A stretch of DNA of 64,000 nucleotides from Bacteroidota bacterium (GTDB taxonomy: Bacteria; Bacteroidota; Bacteroidia; Flavobacteriales; Flavobacteriaceae): positions 1 to 64,000 of the forward strand of contig JAFDZC010000017.1 in the NCBI GenBank assembly GCA_018267095.1. The letters run 5' to 3'. The position numbers and the translations under genes were made by a program. The first letter of the stretch is position 1; each line of letters opens with the position of its first letter. Positions 41,518 through 51,393 of this stretch are shown here, piece after piece. The notes below the pieces were generated by a model, which worked only from the letters and a program-made list of their open reading frames with translations, ran no database searches and was not told the DNA's origin.

Positions 41518-42897
41518 ATGTTTCACGCAGCAAAATCAGTATTCTTGTTTTTTACAGCCTCTGTTTTGATGGGCTGTACTTCAGGAAGTTCCGGTAAGGA
41601 CAGCAATACTCCAGATCCTAATGCCAATATTCCGCAGCTGACCGACACCGAATTACTCAACCGAGTTGAGCAAGATGCTATCAAATATTTTTGGGATTAC
41701 GCGCATCCGGTAAGCAAATTAGCTCGTGAACGATATCATGTAAATGATCCGAATAATGATGCAAATATTGTAACCACCGGAGGCTCTGGCTTTGGATTAA
41801 TGTCAATTATTGTAGGAGTTGAAAGAGGTTTTGTCTCTAGGACAGAAGCTGTTTCAAGGCTGAGCACAGCATTGACTTTTTTAGAAAATGCCAACCGCTT
41901 TCATGGGGCGTGGCCGCATTGGATGAACGGAACAACCGGAGAAGTTATTCCTTTTGGAACCGTTGACAACGGCGGTGATTTGGTTGAAACCGCATTTTTG
42001 TGTCAAGGATTGATTTCATTAAGAGAATATTTTAAAAACGGCTCAGCCGAAGAGCAAGCTTTGGCCAACAAAGCCGATGCATTATGGAAAGGTGTTGAAT
42101 GGGATTGGTACACCAAAGGCGAAAATGCTCTTTATTGGCATTGGTCGCCTACCTATCAGTGGCAACTCAATTTTAAATTAGAAGGATATAATGAATGTTT
42201 GATTACCTACATTTTAGCGGCAGCCTCGCCAACGCATCCTATTTCATCAGCCGCCTATCACCAGGCCTGGGCCAGAAATGGTAGTATTGTAACAAGCGAA
42301 TCATCTTATGGGATTCCAAAAATATTTAACCACAACGGAACGTCAATTGTAGGGCCGATGTTTTGGGCCCATTATTCCTATCTAGGTTTAGATCCCAGAG
42401 GACTTACCGATCAGTATGCTAATTATTGGGATTTGAATGTTAATCATACTAAAATAATTTACCAGCATTGTCAAGTGAATCCATTTCAGTACAATGGGTA
42501 CTCAAATAAATGTTGGGGGCTTACGGCCAGCTATACCCGCAATTCAGATGGCTCAACCGGTTATGCAGCGCATCAACCAACTAACGATAGAGGTGTTATA
42601 TCACCAACAGCAGCCTTGTCTTCTATGCCCTATATGCCGGAAGAGTCTTTGCGTTTTTTGCGATACATTTACAACGAAAAAAGAAATACACACGTCGGTG
42701 TAGCCGGGCCCTATGATGCATTTTCGCCTCATTATAATTGGATAACTCCTCGTTATTTGGCCATTGATCAAGGCACCATTGCTCCGATGATTGAAAACTA
42801 CAGAACCGGTCTGCTTTGGAACTTATTCATGCAAGCGCCCGAAGTTAAAATAGGTTTACAATCATTAGGTTTTGCTTCAGCACAACACGGTTTTTAG
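41518..42897 (+). CDS. GH144-type glycoside hydrolase lipoprotein (glucoamylase family)
   Basis: A 459-residue lipoprotein (lipobox VLMGC, Cys20). The sequence has the PF10091 'glucoamylase' landmarks, such as QDAIKYFWDYAHPVSKLARER, TTGGSGFGLMSIIVGVERGF, NGGDLVETAFLCQGLISLRE, and GLTASYTRNSDGSTGYAAHQ. These match GH144, whose characterised members are endo-beta-1,2-glucanases. The (alpha/alpha)6 fold is expected. The start is 41518; the in-frame codon at 41470 lies within the hairpin. Acting in the periplasm or at the outer membrane, it would make short oligosaccharides for the GH3. The substrate remains inferred from family. Confidence 0.8.
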   Translation: MFHAAKSVFLFFTASVLMGCTSGSSGKDSNTPDPNANIPQLTDTELLNRVEQDAIKYFWDYAHPVSKLARERYHVNDPNNDANIVTTGGSGFGLMSIIVGVERGFVSRTEAVSRLSTALTFLENANRFHGAWPHWMNGTTGEVIPFGTVDNGGDLVETAFLCQGLISLREYFKNGSAEEQALANKADALWKGVEWDWYTKGENALYWHWSPTYQWQLNFKLEGYNECLITYILAAASPTHPISSAAYHQAWARNGSIVTSESSYGIPKIFNHNGTSIVGPMFWAHYSYLGLDPRGLTDQYANYWDLNVNHTKIIYQHCQVNPFQYNGYSNKCWGLTASYTRNSDGSTGYAAHQPTNDRGVISPTAALSSMPYMPEESLRFLRYIYNEKRNTHVGVAGPYDAFSPHYNWITPRYLAIDQGTIAPMIENYRTGLLWNLFMQAPEVKIGLQSLGFASAQHGF

Positions 42898-42906
42898 TAT
42901 ATTTCT

Positions 42907-43602
42907 ATGAAGACTCTCGGTATATTTTTAAGTTTGCTGTTCATGAGCAATTTAGTTTTTTCACAAGAATTAAGCGGTCAATTCAAAAAAGAATTCGTTC
43001 AATCAGTTCAATTAGATTATTTGTTGGATGTTCCTCAAGGCAATGCCAAAGGTTTACCATTGTTGGTTTTTTTGCACGGATCGGGTGAGCGCGGTGGAGC
43101 ACTTGATATCGTCAAAAGCCACAGCCCATTTACATATAAATCACTGATTTCTGAACCCGCTATTTTATTGGCGCCACACTGTCCTGAAAATCAAAAATGG
43201 GATACGCAAGCTGTATATAAGCTCATTCAATTCATCGTTGAAAAATATAAAGTCGATGCTCATCGCATTTATCTTACGGGCCTGAGCATGGGTGGTTTGG
43301 GCGTTTGGAAACTCACTTTTGAGCACCCTGAACTCTTTGCAGCGGTTGCCCCAGTTTGTGCTCCGGTTGATTATTATATGGAAGATGAGTTTCCTGGTAT
43401 TCAAAATATGCCCATTCACATTTACCACGGAGCACTCGATGATGTGGTACCGCCATCTTATGCCCTAAATATATACAACAAACTCAAAAAGCTTAATCCA
43501 CAAGCCGAATTAACCATTTTTCCTAACGACAACCACAATTCTTGGGATTCGACTTATTCAAACCCTGAGTTTTACCAGTGGCTTTTTAAACAACACAAAT
43601 AA
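42907..43602 (+). CDS. Secreted esterase (PHB-depolymerase/dienelactone-hydrolase-like)
   Basis: A 231-residue protein with a signal peptide (MKTLGIFLSLLFMSNLVFSQ). An alpha/beta hydrolase: oxyanion region LLVFLHGSGERG, nucleophile elbow GLSMGG (Ser127), acid Asp178/Asp179 in YHGALDDVVP, and His210 in FPNDNHNSWDS. Such esterases often remove acetyl or feruloyl groups from glycans. It lies 9 nt after the GH144 gene and 3 nt before GH3, inside the operon, so it may de-esterify the target. Confidence 0.82.
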   Translation: MKTLGIFLSLLFMSNLVFSQELSGQFKKEFVQSVQLDYLLDVPQGNAKGLPLLVFLHGSGERGGALDIVKSHSPFTYKSLISEPAILLAPHCPENQKWDTQAVYKLIQFIVEKYKVDAHRIYLTGLSMGGLGVWKLTFEHPELFAAVAPVCAPVDYYMEDEFPGIQNMPIHIYHGALDDVVPPSYALNIYNKLKKLNPQAELTIFPNDNHNSWDSTYSNPEFYQWLFKQHK

Positions 43603-43605
43603 ATC

Positions 43606-45897
43606 ATGAGACACGCCCGATATACACTGTCTGTATTCTTTTTGTTTTCAGTATGCTTGATGGCTCAGAACCAAAAATCTAAAGAAAAGTTCATCAATGA
43701 TTTGATTTCAAAAATGACTTTTGAAGAAAAGCTGGGTCAACTCAATCTTCCCACAGCCGGCGATATCACTACCGGTCAGGCGGCTAGTTCAGATATTGCC
43801 AAAAAAATCGAGCAAGGCAAAGTGGGCGGGTTATTCAACATTAAATCAGTACAAAAAATCAAGGAAGTTCAAAAAATTGCTGTTGAAAAAAGCCGACTCA
43901 AAATACCGATGCTCTTTGGTATGGATGTTATTCACGGTTACGAGACAACTTTTCCGATTCCGTTGGGCTTATCGTGTAGTTGGAATTTGGAAATGATTCA
44001 GCGTTCGGCCGAAATTGCCGCACAAGAGGCTAGTGCCGATGGTATCAATTGGACTTTTTCACCGATGGTAGATATCTCAAGAGATCCGCGTTGGGGGCGT
44101 ATCGCTGAAGGTTCGGGTGAAGATGTCTATCTCGGAAGCAAGATTGCTCAAGCCATGGTCAAAGGATATCAAGGCAACGATTTACGTAAAAAAAACACCA
44201 TTTTGTCTTGCGTAAAACATTTTGCGTTGTATGGCGCTCCTGAATCAGGTCGTGATTACAACACTGTTGACATGAGCAAAATCAGAATGTATAATGAATA
44301 TTTACCACCTTATAAAGCGGCACTAGATGCCGGAGCAGGTTCGGTTATGGCCTCGTTCAATGATATAGACGGAATTCCGGCTACAGGAAATAAATGGTTA
44401 CTGACAGATTTATTGCGCAAGCAATGGGGGTTTAAAGGCTTTGTAGTAACTGATTATACCGGCATCAACGAAATGACTGATCATGGTGTAGGCGATGTAC
44501 CTACGGTGGCTGCCATGTCTATGAATGCAGGAGTTGAGATGGATATGGTGAGTGAAGCTTTTCTGAATCACCTCAAAAAAGCATATGAGCAAGGGATCGT
44601 TTCTGTAGAAAGAATCGACCAAGCTGTTCGATTGATTCTAAATGCCAAATATGATTTAGGTTTGTTTGACGATCCTTATCGCTATTGCGACGAAACACGT
44701 GCTCAAAATGAAATATTTACAGCTTCATCACGAGCAGAAGCCCGAAAAATTGCTGCAGAATCATTTGTACTGCTCAAAAATGACCAGCAACTTTTACCGC
44801 TCAAAAAGCAAGGAGTCATTGCAGTGATTGGCCCGTTGGCGGATGCTGCCGAGAATATGGCCGGTACTTGGAGTGTGGCCACCCAACAAGCCAAATCAGT
44901 AACTGTGTTGGCCGGGCTACGCGAAGTAGCAGGAAAGCAAGCGCAAATACTGTATGCTAAAGGAAGCAACCTTGATTATGATGCCGCTTTTGAAGAGCGC
45001 GCAACCATGTTTGGAAAAACCTTACATCGAGATAACCGTTCTGATGTAGATATGCGCAATGAGGCTCTAGCAATTGCTCAAAAAGCAGATGTGATAGTGG
45101 CTGCTTTGGGTGAATCTGCTGAAATGAGTGGTGAATGTAGTAGCCGAACAGAACTTAAAATTCCGCAATCACAAAAGGATTTGCTCCATGCTTTGTTGGC
45201 TACCGGAAAACCGGTGGTTTTGGTTTTGTTCAACGGACGGCCTTTGGTTTTAGAAGATGAAGTAAAATCAGTACCTGCAATTTTAGATGTTTGGTTTCCG
45301 GGCTCTGAGGCGGGTTATGCGATTGCTGATGTTTTGTTTGGCGATGTCAATCCGTCGGGTAAGCTCTCGGTTTCTTTTCCGAGAAATGTGGGACAGATTC
45401 CGGTTTATTACAACCATAAAAACACCGGGCGACCTTTGGGAAATTCAGAGGGGAAGTTTGAAAAATTCAAATCAAATTACATTGATCAACGCAACGAACC
45501 TGAGTTTGTATTTGGTTATGGTTTGAGTTACACGCATTTTGCCTATGACCATTTAACGGTTTCATCGCATCAAATGAAGCCGGGACAAAGCATCACCGTT
45601 TCGGTTGAAGTAAGCAATCAAGGCAACTATAGCGGAAAAGAAGTCGTTCAATTGTATTTGCGCGATTTAGTGGGTTCTGTGACGCGTCCGGTAAGAGAGC
45701 TCAAGGGTTTCAATAAGATAACTTTGGCCCAAGGCGAAAAGAAGACCGTGACTTTCACTCTTACAGAAGAAGACTTGAAATTCTATAATTCAGATTTAAA
45801 CTTTGTGGCAGAGCCAGGCATGTTTGAAGTTTTCGTCGGAGGAAATTCTGAAGCTCAGCTCAAAGAAACATTTGAGTTGCTTCAACCTCAAAAGTAG
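43606..45897 (+). CDS. GH3 beta-glucosidase, BglX-like
   Basis: A 763-residue secreted exo-beta-glucosidase with a signal peptide (ending near CLMAQ). The TIM barrel holds KHFALYGAPESGRDYNTVDM and the nucleophile Asp283 in FVVTDYTGINEM. The acid/base Glu is probably in the second domain near GESAEMSGECSSRTEL. The FnIII-like C-terminal domain has VSVEVSNQGNYSGKEVVQLY. Length and motifs match periplasmic BglX. It would release glucose from beta-linked oligomers delivered by the GH144 enzyme. Confidence 0.92.
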   Translation: MRHARYTLSVFFLFSVCLMAQNQKSKEKFINDLISKMTFEEKLGQLNLPTAGDITTGQAASSDIAKKIEQGKVGGLFNIKSVQKIKEVQKIAVEKSRLKIPMLFGMDVIHGYETTFPIPLGLSCSWNLEMIQRSAEIAAQEASADGINWTFSPMVDISRDPRWGRIAEGSGEDVYLGSKIAQAMVKGYQGNDLRKKNTILSCVKHFALYGAPESGRDYNTVDMSKIRMYNEYLPPYKAALDAGAGSVMASFNDIDGIPATGNKWLLTDLLRKQWGFKGFVVTDYTGINEMTDHGVGDVPTVAAMSMNAGVEMDMVSEAFLNHLKKAYEQGIVSVERIDQAVRLILNAKYDLGLFDDPYRYCDETRAQNEIFTASSRAEARKIAAESFVLLKNDQQLLPLKKQGVIAVIGPLADAAENMAGTWSVATQQAKSVTVLAGLREVAGKQAQILYAKGSNLDYDAAFEERATMFGKTLHRDNRSDVDMRNEALAIAQKADVIVAALGESAEMSGECSSRTELKIPQSQKDLLHALLATGKPVVLVLFNGRPLVLEDEVKSVPAILDVWFPGSEAGYAIADVLFGDVNPSGKLSVSFPRNVGQIPVYYNHKNTGRPLGNSEGKFEKFKSNYIDQRNEPEFVFGYGLSYTHFAYDHLTVSSHQMKPGQSITVSVEVSNQGNYSGKEVVQLYLRDLVGSVTRPVRELKGFNKITLAQGEKKTVTFTLTEEDLKFYNSDLNFVAEPGMFEVFVGGNSEAQLKETFELLQPQK

Positions 45898-45937
45898 TCG
45901 TAAGGTTTAGTATATTTAGCCCAAAAAGAGACATATC

Positions 45938-48034
45938 ATGAGCAAACGTTTTTTATGGATTTTACTCGTTTTGGCTTCAGCCACTGCGCAAACAGTTACT
46001 TCTCCTTCACAAAAAGTCAAACTCAATTTTGAACTTGATGCACAAGGAGTTCCTACTTATTCGGTAAGTTATCAAGTGTATAATGTGATTGATCCGAGTC
46101 ATTTAGGGCTCAAACTCAAATCGGCTGAAGGCTTGGTTTCCGGCTTTTCGATTGAAAAAACCGAGACGCGCACTTTTGACGAGACTTGGCATCCGGTTTT
46201 AGGAGAACAATCGGATATCCGCAATCATTTCAACGAACTCAAAGTGACCTTGTTTCAAAAAAGCAGTCAACGCAAAATGAATTTGGTTTTTCGTGTTTTT
46301 GACGAAGGAATCGCTTTCAGATATGAATTTCCTAAACAGCCTAACTTAAATTATTTTGTCATTGCCGATGAACTTACTCAATTCAAACTGGTGGCCGATC
46401 ATAAGGCATTTTGGATTCCCGGTGATTTTGACAGCAACGAATATCCTTATATAGAAAGCCCAATTTCGGGCATTGACACCCAAAAAGTCGATTTGAACAA
46501 CGGAATCGGTATGAAGTCCATTTCAGGTAGAAATGTGGTTCAGTCTCCGCTGATGATGAAAAGCCCCGATGGATTGTATTTAAATATTTTCGAGGCTGCG
46601 GTGGTCAATTATCCGGTGATGCATTTAGATGTTGATACAAAAAATTACGTTTTGACTTCGCATTTAGTGCCCAATGCGATAGGTGATAAGGCTTATTTGC
46701 AAACACCTTGTGAGACGCCTTGGAGAACGGTCATGATGAGTACCGATGCGCGCGATATTGTGAGCTCTAAAATGATTTTTAACCTCAATGAACCTTCAAA
46801 AATTGACGATACTTCCTGGATCAAACCAATGAAATATGTAGGAGTTTGGTGGGAAATGCACGTAGGCAAATCAACTTGGGATTATGCTGGCTCACAGAAT
46901 GCTCAGAATGCGCTTGATGCAAAATTGGTTCCATCTGGCAAGCACGGCGCTACTACTGAAAACGTTAAACGCTATATTGATTTTGCGGCTAAACACGGTT
47001 TTGACGGCGTATTGGTCGAAGGTTGGAATACTGGCTGGGAAGATTGGTTTGGCAATTGGAAAGAAGATGTTTTTGATTTTACCACACCATATCCGGATTT
47101 TGATTTAAAGGCAGTCAATGATTACGCCCGCCTGAAAAATGTCAAAATGATCATGCACCATGAAACTTCCGGTTCGGTCGGAAATTATGAAAGACATTTA
47201 GACCGTGCCTTTAATTTGATGCAACAATATGGTTACGGAGCTGTGAAAACGGGATATGTGGGACGCATTATACCGCGCGGAGAAATGCACGACGGTCAAG
47301 CGATGGTCAAACATTACAATTTTGTGGCACAACGTGCAGCCGATTATAAAATCATGGTGAATTCGCACGAGAGTTCGCGACCAACGGGTTACAACCGAAC
47401 TTTTCCGAATTACATTGCCGCTGAAGCTGCACGCGGAAACGAATTCAACGCCTGGAGCATCGGTAACCCGCCCATGCATGAAACCATTTTACCGTTTACC
47501 CGTTTACTCGGAGGCCCTATGGATTACACCCCGGGCATTTTTGAGATCAAAATGAGTCATTATGACCCAAAGAAGAATGAGCAAGTGCATACCACTTTGG
47601 CCAAACAATTGGCTTTGTATGTGACGATGTATTCGCCTTTGCAAATGGCGGCCGATTTGCCTGAAAATTATGAAAAGCATTTAGATGCATTTCAGTTCAT
47701 CAAAGACGTAGCGGCTGATTGGAAAGATTCGCGTTATCTGGAAGCTGAGCCAGGTGATTATTTAACCGTGGCTCGTTTGGATAAAAAATCTGACCGTTGG
47801 TTTTTGGGTGCCATCACCGATGAAAATGCTCGGGATACCCAAATTAAGTTAGATTTTCTGGCTCCTGGCAAAAAATACAAGGCAACGCTCTATACCGATG
47901 GGCCCACTGCTGATTGGAAAGAGAATCCAATGAGTTATCAAATCAAAACGATGGAAGTTACTGCCAAATCATTGATTAAATTGCATTTAGCCAAAGGAGG
48001 AGGAGCAGCGGTTAGTTTTGAACCCATTAACTAA
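45938..48034 (+). CDS. GH97 inverting alpha-glucosidase, SusB-like
   Basis: A 698-residue secreted GH97 enzyme (signal peptide MSKRFLWILLVLASATAQ). The catalytic Glu set matches SusB in identity and spacing: Glu409 in HHETSG, Glu478 in HESSRPTG, Glu496 and Glu502 in EAARGNEF (SusB Glu439, Glu508, Glu526 and Glu532; both sets are 69, 18 and 6 residues apart). This predicts the inverting, calcium-dependent alpha-glucosidase type, not the retaining alpha-galactosidase branch. It lies 40 nt after GH3. Its presence in a locus with beta-glucan enzymes is unexpected. Confidence 0.9.
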   Translation: MSKRFLWILLVLASATAQTVTSPSQKVKLNFELDAQGVPTYSVSYQVYNVIDPSHLGLKLKSAEGLVSGFSIEKTETRTFDETWHPVLGEQSDIRNHFNELKVTLFQKSSQRKMNLVFRVFDEGIAFRYEFPKQPNLNYFVIADELTQFKLVADHKAFWIPGDFDSNEYPYIESPISGIDTQKVDLNNGIGMKSISGRNVVQSPLMMKSPDGLYLNIFEAAVVNYPVMHLDVDTKNYVLTSHLVPNAIGDKAYLQTPCETPWRTVMMSTDARDIVSSKMIFNLNEPSKIDDTSWIKPMKYVGVWWEMHVGKSTWDYAGSQNAQNALDAKLVPSGKHGATTENVKRYIDFAAKHGFDGVLVEGWNTGWEDWFGNWKEDVFDFTTPYPDFDLKAVNDYARLKNVKMIMHHETSGSVGNYERHLDRAFNLMQQYGYGAVKTGYVGRIIPRGEMHDGQAMVKHYNFVAQRAADYKIMVNSHESSRPTGYNRTFPNYIAAEAARGNEFNAWSIGNPPMHETILPFTRLLGGPMDYTPGIFEIKMSHYDPKKNEQVHTTLAKQLALYVTMYSPLQMAADLPENYEKHLDAFQFIKDVAADWKDSRYLEAEPGDYLTVARLDKKSDRWFLGAITDENARDTQIKLDFLAPGKKYKATLYTDGPTADWKENPMSYQIKTMEVTAKSLIKLHLAKGGGAAVSFEPIN

Positions 48035-48039
48035 TTTTC

Positions 48040-49797
48040 ATGCGAATAAACAAAATTATAGCCAGTTTACTTTTGATACCTCTTCTGGGGTTCGGACAAA
48101 ATAAAACTTATTGCAATCCGATTAATCTGGACTATGGTTATTGTCCGATTCCGGGTTTTGTAACTCAGGGGAAACACCGTGCAACTGCTGATCCGGTGAT
48201 TACTTTTTTTAAAGATGAGTATTATTTGTTTTCAACCAATCAATGGGGATATTGGCACAGTCAAGATATGTCGCATTGGAAGTTTGAATCGAGAAAATTT
48301 TTGCGTCCGGAGCACAAAGTATATGATGAATTGTGTGCTCCTTCATTGTCTTTTGTTCACGATACACTTTTGGTGGTTGGTTCAACGCATACTAAAGAAT
48401 TCCCGATTTGGATGAGTACTCATCCAGAGAAAAATGAGTGGAAAGAACTCGTTCATAAATCAGAAGCCGGCGCTTGGGATCCTCAGATTTTTTGGGATCC
48501 GGATACGGACAAAGTATATGAGTATTACGGCTCGAGCAATTTATATCCGCTATATGCCGTTCCACTTAATCGCAAAACTTTTCAACCAATGGATGAACCC
48601 ACCCCGGTATTGGCACTCAACGATGATGAGCACGGCTGGGAGCGCTTTGGAGAGCACAATGACAATACTTTTTTGCAGCCTTTTACCGAAGGAGCTTTTA
48701 TGACCAAATATCACAACAAGTATTATTTGCAATATGGCGCGCCTGGAACCGAATTTAGCGGTTATGCCGATGGTGTTTATGTCGGAAAAAATCCGCTTGG
48801 GCCTTTTGAGTACCAATCACACAATCCGTTTTCGTATAAACCCGGAGGTTTTGCACGCGGGGCAGGACACGGAGCTACTTTTCAGGATGCATACAGCCAA
48901 TATTGGCATATTTCCACCATCGGAATCTGTATCAAAAACAACTTTGAGCGCCGTTTAGGAATTTGGCCGGCCGGTTTTGATGCGGACGACGTTTTGTATT
49001 CCAACATGGCTTATGGCGATTATCCGACCTATTTGCCGGCGCAACAAAAAAATCATCTCAACGGAAGTTTTGCCGGTTGGATGTTGCTCAACTTCAACAA
49101 ACCGGTACAAGTTTCGTCTACTTTGGGCGGATTTCAGCCCAATTATGCCGTCGATGAAGACATTAAAACTTATTGGTCTGCCAAAAGCGCTGCTGCTGGT
49201 GAATACCTAATTTCAGATTTAGGAGAAAAGTCCAATATCTATGCAATTCAAATTAATTATGCCGATCAAGATGCAGAACTGATGGGCAAACCCGAATCTA
49301 CGACCGGACATCAATACGTTATCTATATTTCAAACGACGGAAAATCATGGAAGAAATTAATTGATAAAAGTAAAAATACCACCGACGTTCCACATGATTA
49401 CATCGAGCTTGAAAAACCCAGCATTGCTAGATATGTCAAACTTGAAAACATCCAAATGCCTACCGGAAAGTTTGCTATCAGCGGTTTACGTGTTTTTGGT
49501 CTTGCTTCTGGACAAAAACCGGGTATGGTTCAAAATTTTGTTCCCTTGAGATCGGTACCAAAAATCAAAGGTGAGCGTCGAAATGCCTGGCTCAAATGGC
49601 AACAAGAACCACAAGCCGACGGTTATGTGATTTATTTCGGAAAATCGCCAGATAAGCTCTACGGTTCTATCATGGTCTACGGAAAATCAGAATATTATTT
49701 TAATGGTCTAGATAAATCAGATCGTTATTATTTTCAGATAGAAGCTTTCAACGCCAGTGGCATTGGCCCAAAAAGTGAAATTAAAATTGCAGAATAA
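48040..49797 (+). CDS. GH43-like glycosidase with discoidin and FN3 domains
   Basis: A 585-residue secreted enzyme (signal peptide ending near FGQNK). A five-bladed propeller carries the GH43 catalytic triad: Asp51 in ATADPVI (base), Asp147 in GAWDPQIFWD, and Glu217 in FTEGAF (acid). From about residue 345 a discoidin (F5/8 type C) carbohydrate-binding domain (EDIKTYWSAKSAAAGEYLIS, IARYVKLENI) and a final fibronectin III domain (NAWLKWQQEPQADGYVIYFG) follow. The exact specificity, for example xylosidase or galactosidase, cannot be told. It starts 5 nt after GH97, in the same operon. Confidence 0.8.
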   Translation: MRINKIIASLLLIPLLGFGQNKTYCNPINLDYGYCPIPGFVTQGKHRATADPVITFFKDEYYLFSTNQWGYWHSQDMSHWKFESRKFLRPEHKVYDELCAPSLSFVHDTLLVVGSTHTKEFPIWMSTHPEKNEWKELVHKSEAGAWDPQIFWDPDTDKVYEYYGSSNLYPLYAVPLNRKTFQPMDEPTPVLALNDDEHGWERFGEHNDNTFLQPFTEGAFMTKYHNKYYLQYGAPGTEFSGYADGVYVGKNPLGPFEYQSHNPFSYKPGGFARGAGHGATFQDAYSQYWHISTIGICIKNNFERRLGIWPAGFDADDVLYSNMAYGDYPTYLPAQQKNHLNGSFAGWMLLNFNKPVQVSSTLGGFQPNYAVDEDIKTYWSAKSAAAGEYLISDLGEKSNIYAIQINYADQDAELMGKPESTTGHQYVIYISNDGKSWKKLIDKSKNTTDVPHDYIELEKPSIARYVKLENIQMPTGKFAISGLRVFGLASGQKPGMVQNFVPLRSVPKIKGERRNAWLKWQQEPQADGYVIYFGKSPDKLYGSIMVYGKSEYYFNGLDKSDRYYFQIEAFNASGIGPKSEIKIAE

Positions 49798-49911
49798 GCT
49801 CAAATATTGACAATGCGCAGTGAACAACTATTATTGAGTTGGTCAGAATGCGAATGTTAAAACAATATCTTTAACAAAACAAACTATTAACCACTAACCA
49901 AAACCAAGATT

Positions 49912-51348
49912 ATGAGTTCAGAAAATGTAAAAACCAATTGGGCACAGTTTGTACCTCTGGCATCTGTGTTTTTTTTCTGGGGATTTGTTGCGGCAAGCAA
50001 TGATATTTTGATTCCCGTTTTCAGAAAAGCATTCGATTTAACCCAAGGACAAAGTCAGTTGGTCTCAGTGGCCTTTTATGTGGCATATACCGTCGGATCG
50101 ATTATTTATATGATTATATCCTATTTAACCAAAGGCGATCTCATCAACCGAATCGGTTATAAAAATTCCTTGGCGCTCGGATTGTTTATTTCGGCTTTAG
50201 GCACTTTATTGTTTTATCCGGCCGCTAATACCGGTTCGTTTCCGCTGATGCTTTCAGGCTTATTTATTGTGGCTTTGGGTTTTTCATTGCAACAAACCGT
50301 AGCCAATCCGTTGGCCATTGCCTTGGGGCCTATCAAAACCGGTTCGCAACGGCTTACGATGGCGGGTGGCATCAATAATTTAGGAACCACCATCGGGCCA
50401 TTGATTGTGAGTTTTGCCATTTTCGGCGCAGCTTCATCAGCCAATACCGATATGAGTATCGAAAGCGTTAAAATTCCATATTTGGTTTTGGGCGCGGCTT
50501 TTTTGATTGTGGCGGTTTTGCTTAAAATGTCGTCTATACCGGATCGCCCACAAGCAGTAGTTGAAGAAAGCGTTGATTCAGATTCAGTGCGCAAATCGGC
50601 TTTGAATTATCCACAATTGGTGATGGGCATGATTGGCATTTTTGTGTATGTGGGCGTTGAGGTTTCTACCGCGAGTAATTTACCGGCCTATATGGAGAAA
50701 GATTTACTCTTTCAAACCAAAGACATTGCTCCGTTTATTTCATTGTATTGGGCCAGTTTGATGATTGGCCGTTGGACCGGAGCTGTAGAAGCGTTTACCG
50801 ATGATATGAATCTTCAGAAGATCTTGCGTTTTATAGCGCCGTATTTGGCTTTTGGTGTTTTCTTGGGCGTGAATAAATTTATGGAGCACGATTTGACTCC
50901 GTTTTATGTATATGCTTTGGTGATTTTGGTGCTCATTTTTGCCGATATGGCCAGCAAAGGGAACCCAGCGCGTATGTTGCTCATCTTTTCGTTTTTAGGA
51001 ATTGCTGCTTTACTGATCGGGATGGTGACCACCGGAATGATGAGCGTTTATGCCTTTACCAGCGTGGGATTGTTTTGCAGTACTTTGTGGCCGTGTATTT
51101 TTACTTTGGCCATCAGCGGATTGGGTAAACATACCAGCCAAGGCAGCAGCTTTTTGATTATGATGATTATGGGCGGTGGAATCATTAGTTGGTTGCAAGG
51201 CCATTTGGCTGATTTAACAACGATTCACGCCAGTTACATCGTGGGTGTTTTGTGCTTTGCTTATCTGGCTTTTTATGCTTGGAAAGTCTCAGGAATCCTC
51301 AAAGCACAAGGTATAGATTTTGACCAAAAAATAAGTGGAGGTCACTAG
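49912..51348 (+). CDS. FucP-type sugar MFS importer
   Basis: A 478-residue inner-membrane protein with 12 predicted helices of the FHS/FucP sugar family: FVPLASVFFFWGFVAASNDILIPVF, LSGLFIVALGFSLQQTVANP (the family's Q-x-x-x-NP), and SLYWASLMIGRWTGAVEAF. It would import monosaccharide or disaccharide by proton symport. It closes the polysaccharide locus and lies 114 nt after the GH43-like gene; a terminator follows at 51361. Confidence 0.88.
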   Translation: MSSENVKTNWAQFVPLASVFFFWGFVAASNDILIPVFRKAFDLTQGQSQLVSVAFYVAYTVGSIIYMIISYLTKGDLINRIGYKNSLALGLFISALGTLLFYPAANTGSFPLMLSGLFIVALGFSLQQTVANPLAIALGPIKTGSQRLTMAGGINNLGTTIGPLIVSFAIFGAASSANTDMSIESVKIPYLVLGAAFLIVAVLLKMSSIPDRPQAVVEESVDSDSVRKSALNYPQLVMGMIGIFVYVGVEVSTASNLPAYMEKDLLFQTKDIAPFISLYWASLMIGRWTGAVEAFTDDMNLQKILRFIAPYLAFGVFLGVNKFMEHDLTPFYVYALVILVLIFADMASKGNPARMLLIFSFLGIAALLIGMVTTGMMSVYAFTSVGLFCSTLWPCIFTLAISGLGKHTSQGSSFLIMMIMGGGIISWLQGHLADLTTIHASYIVGVLCFAYLAFYAWKVSGILKAQGIDFDQKISGGH

Positions 51349-51357
51349 AGATAAATA

Positions 51358-51390
51358 AAAAATCCCGCTTACTCAGCGGGATTTTTTATT
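51358..51390. terminator. Bidirectional terminator after the polysaccharide locus
   Basis: Stem AATCCCGCT (51361-51369) / AGCGGGATT (51375-51383), with flanking A and T runs. Confidence 0.9.
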
Positions 51391-51393
51391 TGA

